This document shows positions 1 through 8,605 of a stretch of DNA of 64,000 nucleotides, piece by piece. The DNA lies in the NCBI RefSeq assembly GCF_000430805.1, contig NZ_AUMS01000008.1, positions 124,001-188,000 on the forward strand, given 5' to 3'. Position 1 is the first letter of the stretch. Every line of letters begins with the position of its first letter. A model generated the notes under the pieces. That model saw only the letters and a program-made list of their open reading frames with translations, made no database searches and had not been told where the DNA came from. This DNA is from Chitinilyticum aquatile DSM 21506. Its GTDB lineage: Bacteria; Pseudomonadota; Gammaproteobacteria; Burkholderiales; Chitinibacteraceae. A program made the translations under genes and the position numbers.

Positions 1-1
1 C

Positions 2-337
2 GGCCTGAAAAACGATGCCTACACGATTGCCATGGCCCGCACGCAGGACCCGCATTCGGCATCAGCCCAGTTCTTCATTAATGTGAAGAACAACGATTTC
101 CTGAACTTCACCGATGAAAGCATCCGCGGCTGGGGCTACGCCGTCTTCGGCAAGGTCGTCGACGGCAAGACTGTCGTCGACAAGATCAAGGCAGTACCGA
201 CCGGCACCTCCGGCTACCATCAGGATGTGCCGACGACACCGGTCGTCATCCTCAGCGCGCGCGAACTGCCGGCAACTGATGCCAAGACCAAGGCTCCGGC
301 CAAGGCAGGCGCCAGCAAGGCAGCAGCCAGCAAGTAA
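2..337 (+). CDS. ppiA: Peptidyl-prolyl cis-trans isomerase, cyclophilin type (5' end cut off)
   Basis: Only the C-terminal part is present; the reading frame is open from base 2, so the gene begins before the window. The visible part carries cyclophilin core motifs ([27 protein letters not shown]) and aligns closely with the next gene. It catalyses cis-trans isomerisation of X-Pro bonds during protein folding. After the cyclophilin fold ends there is a low-complexity Ala/Lys-rich tail (about residues 90-111) that the next gene lacks. The ppiA symbol is tentative: the tandem arrangement with ppiB suggests the exported paralogue, but the N-terminus that would show a signal peptide is missing. 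Confidence 0.9.
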   Translation, partial: GLKNDAYTIAMARTQDPHSASAQFFINVKNNDFLNFTDESIRGWGYAVFGKVVDGKTVVDKIKAVPTGTSGYHQDVPTTPVVILSARELPATDAKTKAPAKAGASKAAASK

Positions 338-394
338 ACTGTAAAAGCAATCCGGGCCGGCGCCGGCGCGCCGGCATCACGACAAGGAAAAAAC

Positions 395-895
395 ATGACC
401 AAAGTAAAGCTCAGCACTTCGATGGGTGACATCGTTCTGGAACTCGACGAAGCCAAGGCGCCGATCACCGTTGCCAACTTCGTGCAGTACGTCAACGATG
501 GCCACTACGACGGCACCATCTTCCACCGCGTCATCGACGGCTTCATGATCCAGGGTGGCGGTTTCGAGCCAGGCCTCAAGCAGAAGAAAACCCGCGACAA
601 CATCCAGAACGAAGCCAAGAACGGCCTGAAGAACGTGGCCTACAGCATCGCCATGGCGCGCACGCCGGACCCGCATTCAGCCTCCTCCCAGTTCTTCATC
701 AATGTCAGCAACAATGACTTCCTCGACTTCCGCAGCGAAAGCCCGCAAGGCTGGGGCTACGCCGTATTCGGCGCGGTCGTCGAAGGCCGCGATGTCGTCG
801 ACCAGATCAAGAGCGTGAAAACCGGCAGCTCGGGCTTTCACCAGGATGTACCGAAAGAGGACGTACTGATCAACAAGGCCGAAGTGCTCGCCTGA
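395..895 (+). CDS. ppiB: Peptidyl-prolyl cis-trans isomerase B, cytoplasmic cyclophilin
   Basis: Complete 166-residue cyclophilin, the usual length of bacterial PpiB. Motifs seen in order: [14 protein letters not shown] (about 45-58), the active-site region [21 protein letters not shown] and [12 protein letters not shown]. No signal peptide, so it should act in the cytoplasm on proline peptide bonds. The start is supported by AAGGA eight bases upstream. It lies 57 bp after the partial cyclophilin and is followed by a strong terminator, so the two cyclophilins probably form one transcription unit. They look like an old tandem duplication. Confidence 0.95.
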   Translation: MTKVKLSTSMGDIVLELDEAKAPITVANFVQYVNDGHYDGTIFHRVIDGFMIQGGGFEPGLKQKKTRDNIQNEAKNGLKNVAYSIAMARTPDPHSASSQFFINVSNNDFLDFRSESPQGWGYAVFGAVVEGRDVVDQIKSVKTGSSGFHQDVPKEDVLINKAEVLA

Positions 896-910
896 TCACG
901 ATCCTTCACG

Positions 911-944
911 ACGCGGCCTGTCATATCCGATAGGCCGCGTTTTT
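911..944 (+). terminator. Rho-independent terminator after ppiB
   Basis: Perfect stem with arms CGCGGCCT and AGGCCGCG around a 12-base loop, followed by five T. It ends the cyclophilin unit 15 bp after the ppiB stop codon. Confidence 0.85.
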
Positions 945-967
945 CTTTGCCCAGCCCGCCGCTAGCC

Positions 968-1690
968 ATGACCGCCCCCACCCTGTTCATCGCCGACCTG
1001 CATCTGAACCCGAATGACCCGGCCACCGCTGCGGCATTCCGGTCCTTTCTGGAAGGCCCGGCACGCGTAGCGGCCAGCCTCTATATTCTTGGCGATCTGT
1101 TCGATTACTGGCTGGGTGACGATCAACTCGACGATCCGTTTTACGCCGAGCAGGCTGCCGCGTTGCGCACGCTGTCCGCTCATGGCGTACGCGTGCATTT
1201 CATGCCCGGCAACCGCGACTTCCTCTGTGCGCGCCGCTTTGCGGCTGCCGCCGGACTGAGCATCATCCCCGACCCGAGCATCATCACGCTTGATAATGAG
1301 CGGCTGCTGCTCGCGCATGGCGATGCCTACTGCACCGACGATGTCGCCTACCAGCGCTTTCGCCGTGTCATCCGCAACCGGCTACTGCAGGCCATCCTCT
1401 GGCATGCGCTGCCGAAAAGCTGGCGCCAGAAGAAGGCGCAGCAGCTGCGCGAACGCTCGCGCCAGAGCAACCGCCGCAAGGATTACCGCATCATGGACGT
1501 AAGTGCCGCAGCGATCGACCTCGCGCTCGAAAAAGCAGGCAGCCGCCAGCTGATCCACGGCCATACGCATCGCCCGGCCACGCACGAACACACGCAAGGC
1601 CTGCGCCATGTCTTGCCGGACTGGCACGATGGCCAGGGCGGCTACCTGTGCTGGCAGGACGGACAGCTCAGCCAGCACCAACTACACTAA
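968..1690 (+). CDS. lpxH: UDP-2,3-diacylglucosamine diphosphatase LpxH
   Basis: A 240-residue metallophosphoesterase that hydrolyses UDP-2,3-diacylglucosamine to lipid X at the inner membrane, the fourth step of lipid A synthesis. Metal-binding motifs are all present: ADLHL (9-13), GDLFDYW, PGNRDF, AHGDAYC and HGHTHRP near residue 198. The length matches E. coli LpxH. An in-frame TTG at 947 would add seven residues, but the ATG at 968 starts the conserved TLFIADLHL strand. A palindromic repeat begins at the last base of its stop codon. Confidence 0.95.
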   Translation: MTAPTLFIADLHLNPNDPATAAAFRSFLEGPARVAASLYILGDLFDYWLGDDQLDDPFYAEQAAALRTLSAHGVRVHFMPGNRDFLCARRFAAAAGLSIIPDPSIITLDNERLLLAHGDAYCTDDVAYQRFRRVIRNRLLQAILWHALPKSWRQKKAQQLRERSRQSNRRKDYRIMDVSAAAIDLALEKAGSRQLIHGHTHRPATHEHTQGLRHVLPDWHDGQGGYLCWQDGQLSQHQLH

Positions 1691-1742
1691 AGGGTATTGC
1701 CCTGCAGCCATTTACCAAGAATGGCTACAGGGCAATACCCTT
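1690..1742. repeat. Dispersed palindrome, copy 1 (well preserved)
   Basis: About 50 bp, arms GGGTATTGCCCTG.AGCCATT and its complement with one mismatch, loop of about 6 bases. It starts at the last base of the lpxH stop codon. The outer stem GGGTATTGCC/GGCAATACCC is shared with the copy at 40261. No T-run follows, so it is not a classical terminator. Confidence 0.85.
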
Positions 1743-1831
1743 CAAATCCAGATGAATCGTGTGAAATACTGAACAGCAGAAATCGCTGTTACCACCCCCG
1801 GCACCATTGCGCACCGGGGAAGCAGGAACGG

Positions 1832-2293
1832 TCAGGCTTTGGCCTCGGCAGTTTCGCCATCCTCCGTATCCTCGTCGTCATCCCGGCTGTTCCTGCGACC
1901 ATAGATATACAGGCCGACCAGACCAGCCAGCATCAGCCAGATGCCGAACCTGTTCCAGAATGAACGCTTGATGTCGCTCAGCGGGTATTTGCTGCCCAGT
2001 TCAGTGGCCAGCTCGTCGGGCAAGTCGTAGTAGGTGCTGGCTTCCTGGTTTACCAGTGCGATCTTGCAATCCCAGGTCCAGACATCCGCCCAGAAAATGC
2101 CGAAATGCTGACAGAAATAGCCAACCTTGGTGTTCACCGGATCATCGACGCCCGCCTTGAAGGACTCCGGCAAATCGGCCACTTCGAACATTTCATCGCC
2201 CGTGTTGAAAATCATCGGCGCTTTGGCGGCAAGGGCCGAGCCGCTCCAGCCCAGGGCCAGCATCGCAACCAGCAACAACAGAAAATGGCGCAT
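1832..2293 (-). CDS. Small exported/membrane protein of unknown function
   Basis: A 153-residue protein I do not recognise. It has a clear signal peptide (MRHFLLLLVAMLALG...ALA) and one hydrophobic segment near the C-terminus (FGIWLMLAGLVGLYIYG), followed by a very acidic tail with RDDDEDTEDGE. It should be an inner-membrane protein with a periplasmic domain of about 95 residues containing two Cys (GYFCQHFG and WDCK). The start is set by GAGGAGAG six bases before the ATG at 2293; an in-frame start eight codons further upstream (2317) has no such site. Transcribed away from recG. Function unknown. Confidence 0.75.
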   Translation of the reverse strand: MRHFLLLLVAMLALGWSGSALAAKAPMIFNTGDEMFEVADLPESFKAGVDDPVNTKVGYFCQHFGIFWADVWTWDCKIALVNQEASTYYDLPDELATELGSKYPLSDIKRSFWNRFGIWLMLAGLVGLYIYGRRNSRDDDEDTEDGETAEAKA

Positions 2294-2506
2294 CACTACT
2301 CTCCTCATGAATGACATTGTCAGTATTTTGATATTGCAGCGTCACAATAAATCACACAACGAAAGCATGTCGAATGATTTGAGTCAGAAAAAGGCCAAAT
2401 CTGTGAATGATGTAACAGCTCGCCAGCCCGCCACGCAAGGCACTTCCGTGCATCCGGCAAACCGGTTAAAGTTGCCAAATCGAACGTTCGTACACCATTA
2501 AGCGGC

Positions 2507-4537
2507 ATGGACTTCAACGCCCTTTCCCCTGCCATGCAGTCGCGCCTGGCCAAGCTCGGCATCACCCGCTCTTTCGATCTGGTGCTGCACCTGCCCTTGC
2601 GCTACGAAGACGAAACGCAGCTCTACCCGATTGCCGAGGCGCCACTGGGCTGCCCGGTGCTGGTCGAGGCGACCGTCACCAGCGTGGAAAAGCAGTTCAA
2701 GCCCAGAAAACAGCTGATTGCCCGCGTGAAGGACGCCAGCGGCACACTGAACGTGCGATTGATCCACTTCTACCCCAGCCAGGCCCAGCAGCTGATGACC
2801 GGCAACACGGTACGCCTGTACGGCGAGATCAGAAGGGGCTATTTCGGCGACGAGATGGTGCACCCGAAAATCCGTGTCGGTGGGGAAGAGAAATCGCTCA
2901 ATGACGCGCTGACCCCGGTCTACCCGACCACCAGCGGGCTCAACCAGAACACGCTGACCAAACTGATCCACATGGCACTGCGCCACACGCCACAGCCGGA
3001 AACCCTGCCGCCGGCGCTGCTCGACGAACTGGGCCTGCCCGGTTTCGCACAAAGTGTCGCGCTGCTGCACGCGCCGCCACCCGACATTGCCCGCGTACTA
3101 CTCACCGAGCGCATCCACCCGGCCTGGCGACGCATCAAGTTCGACGAACTGCTCGCCCAGCAACTAAGCCTGCGCATCGCGCATGCGGTGCGCCGCGAGC
3201 GCAATGCGCCGGTACTGGCGCCAGCCGGCACCCTGGCGGCGCAACTGCTTGCCGCCCTGCCCTTTCCACTGACCGGCGCGCAAACACGTGTGGTTGCAGA
3301 GATCAACGCCGATCTGGCGCAGGCGCACCCGATGCAGCGGCTGCTGCAAGGCGACGTCGGAGCCGGCAAAACCATTGTCGCCGCGCTCGCCGCCTGCCAG
3401 GCCATCGAGGCGGGTTATCAGGTGGCGCTGCTGGCGCCCACCGAAATCCTCGCCGAGCAGCACTACCGCAAGCTGGAGCACTGGCTCACACCGCTCGGCG
3501 TCAAGGTGGCCTGGCTGGCCGGCTCGCTGAAAGCCAAGGCCAAGCGCGAGGCGCTGGAAGCCGCGGCAGATGGTTCAGCGCAACTGGTGTGTGGCACGCA
3601 CGCGATTTTCCAGAGCAAGGTGGAATTCCAGAAGCTCGGCCTTGCGCTGGTCGACGAGCAGCACCGCTTCGGCGTCGCCCAGCGCCTCGCGCTGCGCGAC
3701 AAGGCCGGCGACATGAGCCCGCACCAGCTGATGATGAGCGCGACGCCGATTCCGCGCACGCTGGCGATGAGCTATTACGCCGATCTGGACGTGAGCATCA
3801 TCGACGAGCTGCCGCCGGGGCGCACGCCGATTGTCACCAAGCTGATCTCCGACGCCCGCCGCGATGAGGTCATCGAGCGCATCGCCGCCAAGGTGGCGGA
3901 AGGCCGGCAAGTCTACTGGGTGTGCCCGCTGATCGAGGAATCCGAAGCGCTGCAGCTGCAGACGGCGGTGGATACGCACGAACAGCTCGCGGAAGAACTG
4001 GAAGGCATCACGGTGGGCCTCTTGCACGGGCGGATGAAGCCTGACGAAAAGGCCGCGATCATGGCCGATTTCCTCGCCAACAACATCCAGGTGCTGGTCG
4101 CCACCACCGTCATCGAAGTCGGTGTCGATGTGCCGAACGCCAGCCTGATGGTCATCGAGCATTCCGAGCGCATGGGCCTGTCGCAGCTGCACCAGCTGCG
4201 CGGTCGCGTCGGCCGTGGCGCGCACGCCAGCCTGTGCGTGCTGCTCTACAGCGGGCCGCTGGGCGACACCGCCAAGGCGCGGCTCAAGGTGATTTATGAA
4301 AACACCGACGGCTTCGAGATTGCCCGCCAGGATCTGCAGATCCGCGGGCCGGGCGAGCTGGCAGGCGTGCGGCAATCGGGCGTGCCGATGCTGCGCTTTG
4401 CCGATCTGGAGGCCGATGCCGATCTATTGGATGCCGCGCGCGAGGTTGCCGAAACCCTGCTCGCGACCCGGCCGGACATCGTGCAGCAGCATCTCGACCG
4501 CTGGCTGCCGGGACGCGAAGCTTTGCTGCGGGTGTAG
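2507..4537 (+). CDS. recG: ATP-dependent DNA helicase RecG
   Basis: 676 residues, normal for RecG, a superfamily 2 helicase that reverses stalled replication forks and migrates branched recombination intermediates. In order: N-terminal wedge/OB region (LPLRYEDET, VEATVTSVEKQFKPRKQL), Walker A GDVGAGKT at about residue 281, the RecG DEQHRFG box at about 381, MSATPIPRT, then the second helicase lobe with GLLHGRMK, VATTVIEVGVDVPNA and QLRGRVGRG. All key residues are present. It stands alone; a degenerate palindromic repeat follows six bases after the stop. Confidence 0.97.
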   Translation: MDFNALSPAMQSRLAKLGITRSFDLVLHLPLRYEDETQLYPIAEAPLGCPVLVEATVTSVEKQFKPRKQLIARVKDASGTLNVRLIHFYPSQAQQLMTGNTVRLYGEIRRGYFGDEMVHPKIRVGGEEKSLNDALTPVYPTTSGLNQNTLTKLIHMALRHTPQPETLPPALLDELGLPGFAQSVALLHAPPPDIARVLLTERIHPAWRRIKFDELLAQQLSLRIAHAVRRERNAPVLAPAGTLAAQLLAALPFPLTGAQTRVVAEINADLAQAHPMQRLLQGDVGAGKTIVAALAACQAIEAGYQVALLAPTEILAEQHYRKLEHWLTPLGVKVAWLAGSLKAKAKREALEAAADGSAQLVCGTHAIFQSKVEFQKLGLALVDEQHRFGVAQRLALRDKAGDMSPHQLMMSATPIPRTLAMSYYADLDVSIIDELPPGRTPIVTKLISDARRDEVIERIAAKVAEGRQVYWVCPLIEESEALQLQTAVDTHEQLAEELEGITVGLLHGRMKPDEKAAIMADFLANNIQVLVATTVIEVGVDVPNASLMVIEHSERMGLSQLHQLRGRVGRGAHASLCVLLYSGPLGDTAKARLKVIYENTDGFEIARQDLQIRGPGELAGVRQSGVPMLRFADLEADADLLDAAREVAETLLATRPDIVQQHLDRWLPGREALLRV

Positions 4538-4543
4538 CAAACA

Positions 4544-4598
4544 GGGTATGTGATCGCAGCCCATGAAAAGAAAGGGCTGCAAAGCCATAAGCAGTACC
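4544..4598. repeat. Dispersed palindrome, copy 2 (degenerate right arm)
   Basis: Left arm GGGTATGTGATCGCAGCCC and inner right arm GGGCTGC match the family; the outer right arm has drifted and is a few bases longer. Lies just past the recG stop. Confidence 0.6.
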
Positions 4599-4651
4599 GT
4601 ATATATAAACAAACCATCAGGGCGCGCTGCCCGCCGCCTTCCGGAGCCGCC

Positions 4652-5110
4652 ATGTCCGACCTGCCCCGCCACGAACTGACCATGACCGTGCTGATGACGC
4701 CGGATCTCGCCAATTTTTCCGGCAATGTGCACGGCGGCCAGCTGCTCAAGTTGCTTGATGAAGTCGCGTACGCCTGTGCGAGCCGCTATGCCGGCACCTA
4801 TGTCGTCACGCTGTCGGTTGACCAGGTACTATTCAAGCAGCCGATTCACGTCGGCGAGCTGGTCACTTTTCTCGCCAGCGTGAATCACACCGGTCGCACG
4901 TCGATGGAAATCGGCATCAAGGTGATTGCAGAAAACATTCGCGATCGCTCGGTGCGCGACACCAACAGCTGCTATTTCACCATGGTCGCCATGGGGGACG
5001 ACGGCAAGCCGGTGCCCGTGCCGCCACTGAAGCCGCAAACCGCAGTCGAGCGTGATCGCTGGCAAGCCGCCGAGCGCCGGCGCAAACTGCGCCTGGATGC
5101 CGGGGACTGA
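4652..5110 (+). CDS. Acyl-CoA thioesterase, hotdog fold (YciA/BACH-like)
   Basis: 152-residue cytoplasmic hotdog-fold acyl-CoA hydrolase that releases free acid and CoA. The family motif around NVHGGQLLKLLDEVAYACASRYAG (about 24-47) contains the catalytic acidic residue and the HGG turn, followed by YVVTLSVDQVLFKQP and GRTSMEIGI typical of the CoA-binding half. The ATG at 4652 gives the usual family N-terminus; upstream in-frame codons run into a repeat copy and are unlikely to be translated. Acyl-chain specificity cannot be read from the sequence. It converges on the histidine kinase gene, 25 bp away. Confidence 0.9.
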   Translation: MSDLPRHELTMTVLMTPDLANFSGNVHGGQLLKLLDEVAYACASRYAGTYVVTLSVDQVLFKQPIHVGELVTFLASVNHTGRTSMEIGIKVIAENIRDRSVRDTNSCYFTMVAMGDDGKPVPVPPLKPQTAVERDRWQAAERRRKLRLDAGD

Positions 5111-5135
5111 GGCTGGCCATGCAGAGTGACGGGTA

Positions 5136-6476
5136 TCAGCTCAGCGCCTGGTCCGGGAGGTAAATTTCGTAAGACAAGCCCGAGCATGGCGGGCTGGTGA
5201 CCTCGATGTCGCCCTTGAGTTGCTGCACCAGATTGAAGATCACACTCAAGCCGAGCCCGTTATTGCCTTGTGCGCGTCGCGTGGTGAAGAACGGCTCGAA
5301 CATTTGCTGGCGAACCGTCTCGGTGACGCCCACACCATTATCCGCAAAATACAACACAGTCCCTGCCCCCCGGCGGGCTGCATCAATGGTGATGACGGGG
5401 TCTGCCGTGCCTTCGAAGGCATGCGTTACGGCATTGAGTACCAGCTGGGCCATGAGTTGCACCACGACACCGGCAGGCAGCAGGACTTCCAGTTGCACAG
5501 GAGTGCGATTGACCACCCGAATGCCCTGGGCATCGAGCAAGACGCAATAGGCCTTCATCACCGTATCCAGTTGCTGGGCCAGGCAAAAACGTACGACCTG
5601 CTCCTGCTCCTGTGCGACGGCCAGGTGTTTGAAATCACTGACCAATTGGCCTGCTCGCAACAAGTTTTCCACGGTCATGGCCGTGGCCTCTGCAAGCACG
5701 CCGGCTATCCGGCGCAACTCGTTGCGCGAGACCTTTTCCTCGCCCAGCAGCTTCTCAAGGCATGCGACCTCATGCTGGATGCTGCTGGACGCCGTTACCG
5801 CGACGCCCAGAGGCGTATTGATCTCGTGGGCGATGCCGGCCACCATGCCGCCAAGCGCAGCCATTTTTTCCTGTTCCAGCAAACGGCGATGCGCTTTTTT
5901 CAGATTCCGGGTGCGCTCTTCAAGCACGGCTTCCAGTTCAGCCTCGCGGTGCTGATGCTCCAGCTCGGCAGCGGCACGCGCAGAAAAAATCGACAGCAAC
6001 GACAAGGCGAAGACGCGTTTGGCCTCATCCATCGGCCGGACGTCCAGTGCCACAAGGATGCCCAGCGTACGTCCTTCCGTACCCACCATCGGCATGCCGA
6101 TGTAGCTCTCGGCCTTCATGTCCATCAACAGCGTATCCAGTGGATACTCCTGCTGGATGCTGCACGGATGAAAGCACATGCTCTGATCAGCGACATTCCG
6201 ACAGGGGGTATTGGCCAGATCGTACTGCATATTCGCCAGCAAACCACTGCCAGCCCAGACAGCCAGCGTGCGGATCGCTTCATGGCCCTCATCATTGGCG
6301 ATCACTTCGCCGGCAATGACATACTGAACCGCCATTGCTGCAGCCAGCTCCTGCACCAGCGCCTGGAAAAATGCCTCGCCACTCTTGCGTGATGTTGCCA
6401 GAGAGATCGATCGGAGGGCTGCTTCGGCAACCTTTTGCTGCTCGTCGGGTGTAAAGGTGATGGAGGTTTCGGTCAT
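5136..6476 (-). CDS. Cytoplasmic GAF-domain sensor histidine kinase
   Basis: 446 residues with no transmembrane segment. A GAF-like sensory region spans about 30-170 with several Cys (PCRNVADQSMCFHPCS), then a coiled-coil linker, then the phosphoacceptor box GIAHEINTPLG with His217, and an HATPase_c domain with N, G1 (FADNGVGV) and G2 (GNNGLGLSV) boxes. It should autophosphorylate and hand phosphate to a response regulator, but none lies next to it, so it is an orphan kinase. The ATG at 6476 is chosen because it begins the conserved part; an upstream in-frame start at 6563 adds a basic stretch without domain character. The Cys cluster might bind metal or sense redox; that is speculation. Confidence 0.87.
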   Translation of the reverse strand: MTETSITFTPDEQQKVAEAALRSISLATSRKSGEAFFQALVQELAAAMAVQYVIAGEVIANDEGHEAIRTLAVWAGSGLLANMQYDLANTPCRNVADQSMCFHPCSIQQEYPLDTLLMDMKAESYIGMPMVGTEGRTLGILVALDVRPMDEAKRVFALSLLSIFSARAAAELEHQHREAELEAVLEERTRNLKKAHRRLLEQEKMAALGGMVAGIAHEINTPLGVAVTASSSIQHEVACLEKLLGEEKVSRNELRRIAGVLAEATAMTVENLLRAGQLVSDFKHLAVAQEQEQVVRFCLAQQLDTVMKAYCVLLDAQGIRVVNRTPVQLEVLLPAGVVVQLMAQLVLNAVTHAFEGTADPVITIDAARRGAGTVLYFADNGVGVTETVRQQMFEPFFTTRRAQGNNGLGLSVIFNLVQQLKGDIEVTSPPCSGLSYEIYLPDQALS

Positions 6477-6674
6477 GTCGAGTTGAGTAATGTCTGCCCG
6501 CGTGAGTTGAACTATAAGTTGCTGCCTTTTGCATGCAAGCCCGATCTTGCAAGCAGGAATCACTCAGCACAATCCGCAAATGATCCAGTGTCGCCCAACC
6601 TGTACATGATGGAATTGGGTGCGGCGAACCGCAAGCGCTACACTGCTACCGTGCCTCGCCCCGCCGGATACGCC

Positions 6675-7628
6675 ATGCACCGCCTGCTGCTTGCCCCGCT
6701 TCTTGCCTTGCCACTCCTGCTCGGTGCCTGCTCGCCCGCGCCATCCGCCGCCTTTCAGGGCTATGTCGAAGGTGATTATGTGTACGTGGCCACCTCGCAG
6801 GCCGGCCGGCTGGATAAACTGCACGTGCAGCGCGGCCAGAACGTCAGCGCCAGCGCCCCGCTGTTTGTACTCGACGCCCAGCCGGAGGCCGCGCTGGCGG
6901 CGCAGGCCAGCGCCCAGCTGGCAGCGGCAGAGGCCACTCTGGCCGATCTGCGCGAGGGCAAGCGCCCGCCCGAACTCGATGTGATCCGGGCACAATTGCG
7001 CGAAGCCGAGAGCGAACTCGCCAATGCCCGCAGCAAGGCGACTCGCCATGCCGAGCTGGTCCGCGACAATGCACTTCCCAAAGAAAACGCCGACGATAGT
7101 GCGACCGCCCTCGCCGTTGCTCTGGCGCGGCGCGATGCCGTGCAGGCACAACTGAAAGTCGCACAGCTTGCCGCGCGCGATGAGCAGATCCGCGCACAGG
7201 AAGCACAGGCAAGAGCACAGCGGGCCCTGCTTGCCCAGGCGCAGTGGCAGCTGCAGCAGAAAGCCGTGCGCAGCACGCAGGATGCGCGCGTGATCGACAC
7301 GCTGTATCGGAGCGGCGAATGGGTGGCGGCCGGCAAGCCGGTGGTGAAGCTGCTGCCGCCAGGCAACATCCTGCTGCGCTTTTTTGTTCCGGAAGCGGAG
7401 CTTGGCAAGCTGCAGCAAGGTATGCAGCTGCAAGCCACACAACAGAATGGCTCCAAACCAATACCTGTAAAAGTTACTTTCATTTCTCCGGTTGCGGAGT
7501 ACAACCCGCCGGTGATCTACAGCAATGAGAGCCGCCACCGTCTGGTCTTCCGTGTCGAAGCGACGCCAGCAGCGTCCGAGGCAGTCAGCCTCCATCCCGG
7601 ACAGCCGGTCGAGGTCAGCGCGCCATGA
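6675..7628 (+). CDS. HlyD-family membrane fusion lipoprotein of an ABC exporter
   Basis: 317 residues. The signal sequence ends in a lipobox, LLLGAC with Cys19, so the protein is probably a lipoprotein facing the periplasm. Next comes a biotinyl-lipoyl-like strand pair (VEGDYVYVATSQAGRLDKLHVQRGQNV), a long alpha-helical hairpin rich in Ala/Gln/Arg (about 75-205), and a beta-barrel domain. This is the layout of YbhG-type adaptors that link an inner-membrane ABC transporter to an outer-membrane channel. It overlaps the ATPase gene by four bases (ATGA), so the genes are translationally coupled. No outer-membrane channel gene is nearby; a TolC-like partner elsewhere is inferred. Confidence 0.88.
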   Translation: MHRLLLAPLLALPLLLGACSPAPSAAFQGYVEGDYVYVATSQAGRLDKLHVQRGQNVSASAPLFVLDAQPEAALAAQASAQLAAAEATLADLREGKRPPELDVIRAQLREAESELANARSKATRHAELVRDNALPKENADDSATALAVALARRDAVQAQLKVAQLAARDEQIRAQEAQARAQRALLAQAQWQLQQKAVRSTQDARVIDTLYRSGEWVAAGKPVVKLLPPGNILLRFFVPEAELGKLQQGMQLQATQQNGSKPIPVKVTFISPVAEYNPPVIYSNESRHRLVFRVEATPAASEAVSLHPGQPVEVSAP

Positions 7629-8605
7629 CACTGGCAATCGATGTCGCGGGGCTGAACAAGCATTTCGGCGCGCGCCATGTGGTCAAGGACCTGAACCTGC
7701 AGATCGGCCGCGGCGAGATTTTCGGTTTTCTCGGGCCGAACGGCAGCGGCAAGACCACGTCGATCCGCATGCTCTGCGGCCTGCTCACGCCGGATTCCGG
7801 CCACGGCCAGTGCCTGGGCTTCGACCTGCTGCGCGAGCACCGGGAAATCAAGCGCCGCACCGGCTACATGACGCAGAAGTTTTCCTTCTGGGATGATCTG
7901 AGCATCCGCGAGAACCTCGATTTCTTCGCCCGCCTCTACCAGCTGCCGCAACGCCGCCGGCAGGTCGATGCGGCACTGGAACGGCTGGGGCTCTGCAGCC
8001 GCGCCAGCCAGCTCGCCGGCACGCTCTCGGGCGGCTGGAAACAGCGCCTGGCACTGGCCGCCTGCATGCTGCACGAACCCGAACTGCTGCTGCTTGACGA
8101 ACCTACCGCCGGCGTCGACCCGTCGGCCCGGCGCGATTTCTGGGAAGAGCTGCACCGGCTCGCAGCCAGCGGCATCTCGGTACTGGTCAGCACACATTAC
8201 ATGGACGAGGCTGAGCGCTGCCACAAGCTGGCCTACATTGCCTGGGGGCAGTTGCTGGCCCAGGGCAGCGCCGCCAGCATCATCGCCGGGCAGGCCCTGC
8301 ATACCTGGCAGGTCAGCGGCGCAGCACTCAACCGGGAAATGGCCAGACTGCAGCACCTGCCCGGCGTCGAGCAGACCGTGATTTTCGGCAGCGCGCTGCA
8401 CGTCAGCGGCCGCAACGAGGCGCTGTTGTCAGCCAGCCTGCAGGCCGCCTGCGCACAAGACCAGCTGACCCTGCAGCGCATCCCGACCGGGCTGGAGGAT
8501 GTTTTCATCCACCTGATGCAAAGCATCACAGATCAGACGCAAGGCATCACCGATTGGACGCAGCGCGCCCCCGACCAGCCGGCGGAGGCGACGGATGGCC
8601 GCTGA
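7625..8605 (+). CDS. ABC transporter ATP-binding protein (YbhF/drug-export type)
   Basis: 326 residues with a single nucleotide-binding domain: Walker A GPNGSGKTTS (about 38-47), Q-loop in YMTQKFSFWDD, signature LSGGWKQRLALA, Walker B LLLLDEPTAGVDP, and H-loop VSTHYMDEA. It belongs to the ABC-2/NatA-type export ATPases and energises the permease encoded next. Unlike E. coli YbhF, which carries two fused ATPase domains, this protein has one. About 30 residues at the C-terminus are low-complexity with repeated TDQTQGIT-like units. It overlaps the permease gene by 11 bases. Confidence 0.92.
   Translation: MTLAIDVAGLNKHFGARHVVKDLNLQIGRGEIFGFLGPNGSGKTTSIRMLCGLLTPDSGHGQCLGFDLLREHREIKRRTGYMTQKFSFWDDLSIRENLDFFARLYQLPQRRRQVDAALERLGLCSRASQLAGTLSGGWKQRLALAACMLHEPELLLLDEPTAGVDPSARRDFWEELHRLAASGISVLVSTHYMDEAERCHKLAYIAWGQLLAQGSAASIIAGQALHTWQVSGAALNREMARLQHLPGVEQTVIFGSALHVSGRNEALLSASLQAACAQDQLTLQRIPTGLEDVFIHLMQSITDQTQGITDWTQRAPDQPAEATDGR

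Noticed and set aside
1690-1742. Reading the dispersed palindromes as intrinsic terminators
   Set aside because: No T-run follows the stems on either strand, and panD has a separate classical terminator right beside copy 7. Some role in 3' ends is still possible.
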